Origin: Lodderomyces elongisporus
Lineage: Eukaryota; Ascomycota; Pichiomycetes; Serinales; Debaryomycetaceae
Direction of reading: 5' to 3'
Length of the DNA: 64,000 nt
NCBI RefSeq assembly: GCF_030384665.1
Contig: NC_083674.1
Coordinates: 124,001 to 188,000, forward strand
Positions 61,151-64,000 of this stretch are shown here, piece after piece. Position 1 is the stretch's first letter. Each line of letters begins with the position of its first letter. The notes beneath the pieces were generated by a model, which was given only the letters and a program-made list of their open reading frames with translations, made no database searches and was not told the DNA's origin. Made by a program: the position numbers and the translations under genes.

Positions 61151-63460
61151 TCACTCCACACTACTCAAGAGCGTAATCTTATCCTTGTAGTAGTCTCGAA
61201 TATCTTTATACTTCAACAATTCTCGCGTAAATTCGACACAGTCATCCAACGGCCTATAATCTTTCAACAAAAGCATTGTTTCATAATCAAACTGGAGCAA
61301 AGTAGAGTCATTAAATATATTCAAAGTCTCAATATTCCTTGCATAAAGGTTTCTCACCATTGAATCATCTTCTCTCCTATAGTTAATGTATGACATGACC
61401 TGGTCCGCCAGTTTGTCCCTTGTCGGGTAGTGCTCCGGTCTGATCAAAGTAGTGTTGAAGCTGTATATGGGAACTTCCTTCACCGAAGTCAATGCCCTTG
61501 ATTTGAATCTATTCTCATGCAAAGTCGAATTGTCATAATAATTTGACCACAGTAAATGGTTGTTGTAAAAAATAAACCTCCTTTTAAAAAATGCAAATAC
61601 TCTCGAGGCATAGCAAATGTGTCTTTGTAACATACCGTCAATTCTTTGGTTAAAGAAACTTTGTGAAAATCGATTATATTTGGATACCGTAAGCGATTCT
61701 TGATTATTCAACATATCATTTATTGGAATAATAAATGTCAAGCTGAACAAGTATTTGCATGAAGGAAAAACTGCGCCTAACCCAGCAGAGATTGCAAAGC
61801 AATATGTGTATAGTGTAGTTGCCAAATCGTGGTAAAACACAGATTCGTCGTAGTACTGAGTTTTGATCTTTTTCTTGTATGCAATGGCCTCGGGAGGACA
61901 TGTTGTATGCCATTCCTTGAGGATCTCAAATATTGTTTGTACCGGGTATGTAGTGATGAAACTCTCATTTCTAGCAGTGAACACTATGGGTAACACCTTT
62001 TCTCGTAAGAATGACATCAATTTATCGTATTGATTATGCAATCGAATAAACTGTGCATCGATTTCTGGGTTGTTTGTGATTGAATTCGATGCACTAAATA
62101 TATATTCAAGACTTCTTAGATTCGATTCAATCTCAAATAGGAATTGCGGATTATACGAAGGGAGGTGAATGCTGATAATATTATGTTGCAAGTTGCTCTG
62201 AACAAAATCAATGATGGGTCTTTGCCTCAAAAGAGACCGTTCAACCAATTGTGAGTATATCTCAAAACTCATAATGACACCTTTTTGAGCATTGAAATAT
62301 GTCGAAAGCGCTTTTTTCATTATCAATGCGGTAAAAGTTAAAAGGTGGCTAGAATGTGCCATCAGCTCAATCTCTTCACCAACTATTTCAAGCGAGGTAC
62401 CAGTATAGGTATTTTGTATAGATCTCAATTTAGATTCAACGCTACTCTGACACTCGTTAAATTGTTCAAAGATGCGCTTTTCTAGTTTCCTCGCTAACGC
62501 TTGCTTAGAGTCATAATCACTCTTTGCGCTATTGCAGTTTCTACTGCTATTGCTATTGCTGTTATAATTGTCATTATTATTGTTATTGTTATTGTTGCTT
62601 CCTTTTAATGTACGACAATGGTTCAAAATAATCGCTTCTCCCAAACATTGAAAACAAGTTGTTAATGTTTCATCAAAGAACCGCTTTATTATCATATCAT
62701 TCATGTAAATCAACAAATTGTTTTCTGCGTGCACAATGTAATGACTAAAATCGGTAACCATTTTGGGTAACATGTTTTTCCTCAGGAAGGATTTCTTGAA
62801 ACTTTGAGGTTTAAAACATTTGAATGAGATCTTGTATTCAAATCCTTCTTTGAGCATACCTTTATTGTGTTCTTCCAGATCGGCGTCACTAAGAATATCA
62901 TCATTCATGACCTTGAACTCGCCAGTAAAATCCTGCATTGATAGATTATTGTATTGCAACGGAGGGTAGTTGAATTTGGGAAGTTGAATAGGTAAATTGG
63001 CCAACTCAAACTTGAACTCAAGTACACTGGCGCAGGTGTTACTGTTTGTGCTACTGCTTGATAATTCATAGTTTGTGACCTGTTGACCAAGCCCAAGACC
63101 GTTAAGTCCCAGCTTCAAATTATGAGTAGTGAAGGTTGCTGTACCTGTTGCACCAGTTGTTGTTGTAGCTGCTGCTGCTGTTGCTGTTGCGGCCTTTGCC
63201 GTAACAGACGAAGCTGGTAATCTAAAGTTCGATTGCAATAACTTGTTTTGACTATTCCTCAACGAATGTGTCAATTTAATCTTGTCGATCTCCGTTTGTG
63301 TAAGCAGCAAATAGGAACATACACCTTTCTTACTTTTCAAACAATTTTTACACTGTGGTAAAGTCTCGTCGCATCTAATCTTTTTCGCCTTGCACACGGA
63401 GCACCCAAGCCTTGAGTTTGTATGCCTCCTTCGCTGAACTGTTGAAACCGACTTACTCAT
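61151..63460 (-). CDS. Zn(II)2Cys6 transcription factor
   Basis: A 769-residue fungal binuclear-cluster regulator that I cannot assign to a named gene. The zinc cluster is Cys20, 23, 30, 37, 40 and 48 (C-x2-C-x6-C-x6-C-x2-C-x7-C), preceded by basic RRRHTNSR, which can add DNA contacts or nuclear import. Low-complexity Ala/Thr (about 90-110) and Asn (about 290-305) tracts follow. The C-terminal two-thirds is helical, like the regulatory region of this class; no separate domain is recognised. The open frame starts five codons further up at a TTG, so the ATG at 63460 is chosen. The family regulates metabolism, drug response and sterol genes; the target here is unknown. Confidence 0.85.
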   Translation of the reverse strand: MSKSVSTVQRRRHTNSRLGCSVCKAKKIRCDETLPQCKNCLKSKKGVCSYLLLTQTEIDKIKLTHSLRNSQNKLLQSNFRLPASSVTAKAATATAAAATTTTGATGTATFTTHNLKLGLNGLGLGQQVTNYELSSSSTNSNTCASVLEFKFELANLPIQLPKFNYPPLQYNNLSMQDFTGEFKVMNDDILSDADLEEHNKGMLKEGFEYKISFKCFKPQSFKKSFLRKNMLPKMVTDFSHYIVHAENNLLIYMNDMIIKRFFDETLTTCFQCLGEAIILNHCRTLKGSNNNNNNNNDNYNSNSNSSRNCNSAKSDYDSKQALARKLEKRIFEQFNECQSSVESKLRSIQNTYTGTSLEIVGEEIELMAHSSHLLTFTALIMKKALSTYFNAQKGVIMSFEIYSQLVERSLLRQRPIIDFVQSNLQHNIISIHLPSYNPQFLFEIESNLRSLEYIFSASNSITNNPEIDAQFIRLHNQYDKLMSFLREKVLPIVFTARNESFITTYPVQTIFEILKEWHTTCPPEAIAYKKKIKTQYYDESVFYHDLATTLYTYCFAISAGLGAVFPSCKYLFSLTFIIPINDMLNNQESLTVSKYNRFSQSFFNQRIDGMLQRHICYASRVFAFFKRRFIFYNNHLLWSNYYDNSTLHENRFKSRALTSVKEVPIYSFNTTLIRPEHYPTRDKLADQVMSYINYRREDDSMVRNLYARNIETLNIFNDSTLLQFDYETMLLLKDYRPLDDCVEFTRELLKYKDIRDYYKDKITLLSSVE

Positions 63461-64000
63461 AATAATAGTCGACAATTAGATTGAAAAATTTTTATTTTGT
63501 TTTGCTTCCCTTTTTCTTTTTTTGCAACGGATCTTAGCTAGTATAAAAGGAATAAAACCAAAACAGACGAAAGAACGAAAAAAATGAGATAGTGTATTTT
63601 GTTGAGCCGGAAAAAAAATTCTTTAAAAAGTTCAGTAGTGTGTTGATGGGGGGGGGGGGGGGGGGGGGTTTATGTCTTTACTTTTTTTAACCTCTTCTTT
63701 TGATGCACTTTATTTGCTAATGAGTTGTGAAGTATGGATATTTGTATCGATCGTAATCTTTGACTTATTGAGGGAAGTTTTTTTAATAGAGAGTCTCCTT
63801 CTTTTATAAATATTTATAAGTTAAAATAATTCTCTTTTCTTAATTTCTTCTTCTTCTTCTTCTTCTTCTACTTTATTGTTCATAAAATAAATTAAATTAG
63901 CGGATTAATTTGACTCCCACCTACTTTTCGCCTCGTAATAGTATGTTGTTGCATTGGTAGTCTCGATTAGCTTGAACAGTCACATAACTGTCCATTTTAA
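63461..64000. other. Upstream region of the Zn(II)2Cys6 gene
   Basis: The window ends within this region. It has a G21 homopolymer at 63648-63668, TTC triplet repeats near 63850-63868, and a TATAAAAG on the minus strand (63808-63801), about 340 bp before the ATG, that could be a TATA box. Confidence 0.5.
63648..63668. repeat. G21 homopolymer
   Basis: An uninterrupted run of 21 G bases lies about 190 bp upstream of the Zn(II)2Cys6 start. On the coding (minus) strand it is poly-C. Confidence 0.9.

Overview
The window looks like nuclear DNA of a budding yeast, most likely of the CTG-clade (Candida/Lodderomyces group); Lodderomyces elongisporus or a close relative would fit, but that is an inference. 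The DNA is AT-rich. Most genes are intronless, and the six introns found carry GTATGT donors and TACTAAC branch points. Many proteins have long Gln/Asn/Ser tracts. In the methionine sulfoxide reductase gene, two adjacent CTG codons sit where the family has polar residues, as expected if CTG is read as serine. No mobile element, CRISPR array, prophage or horizontally acquired island was seen.

Layout. Positions 1-12.4 kb hold SIN3 (+, three small introns at its 5' end), a Munc13/C2-domain protein (-, YOR296W type) and a UAF30/TRI1 SWIB protein (-, three introns). Positions 12.4-23.8 kb hold RRS1, GEM1, a glutamine-rich zinc-finger regulator and LRO1, all on the minus strand, followed by a tRNA-Ala(AGC). 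Positions 24-34 kb hold HMT1 (+), an MsrB reductase (+), TSC13 (-), MBF1 (+), DSN1 (-), a beta-propeller-like protein possibly of the WRAP73/Wdr8 family (+) and the mitoribosomal gene RSM27 (-). Positions 35-49 kb hold the giant calcium channel gene CCH1 (+), ZPR1 (-) and CDC4 (+). Positions 50-63.5 kb hold a GAC1-like phosphatase-1 targeting subunit, PPM2/TYW4, RRP40 and a Zn(II)2Cys6 regulator, all on the minus strand.

The genes are independent housekeeping and regulatory loci rather than a pathway cluster. Themes include chromatin and transcription (SIN3, UAF30, MBF1, two zinc-finger regulators), RNA and ribosome biogenesis (RRS1, RRP40, HMT1, PPM2, tRNA-Ala), lipids (LRO1, TSC13), mitochondria (GEM1, RSM27, MsrB) and cell division (DSN1, CDC4). 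Regulatory genes have the longest upstream regions: about 2.5 kb for the zinc-finger gene, 2.9 kb shared by ZPR1 and CDC4, and 3.6 kb for the GAC1-like gene.

I found no convincing new multi-gene system. The best candidates for a second look are a hairpin-rich, possibly transcribed stretch with an 18-bp stem between ZPR1 and CDC4 (about 46.1-46.4 kb), a five-copy 11-bp repeat 90 bp upstream of CCH1, two genes whose 5' ends are hidden in tiny exons, an atypically spaced zinc finger, and a possible two-start (mitochondrial/cytosolic) MsrB gene. Calls rest on reading translations by eye; no database search was possible.
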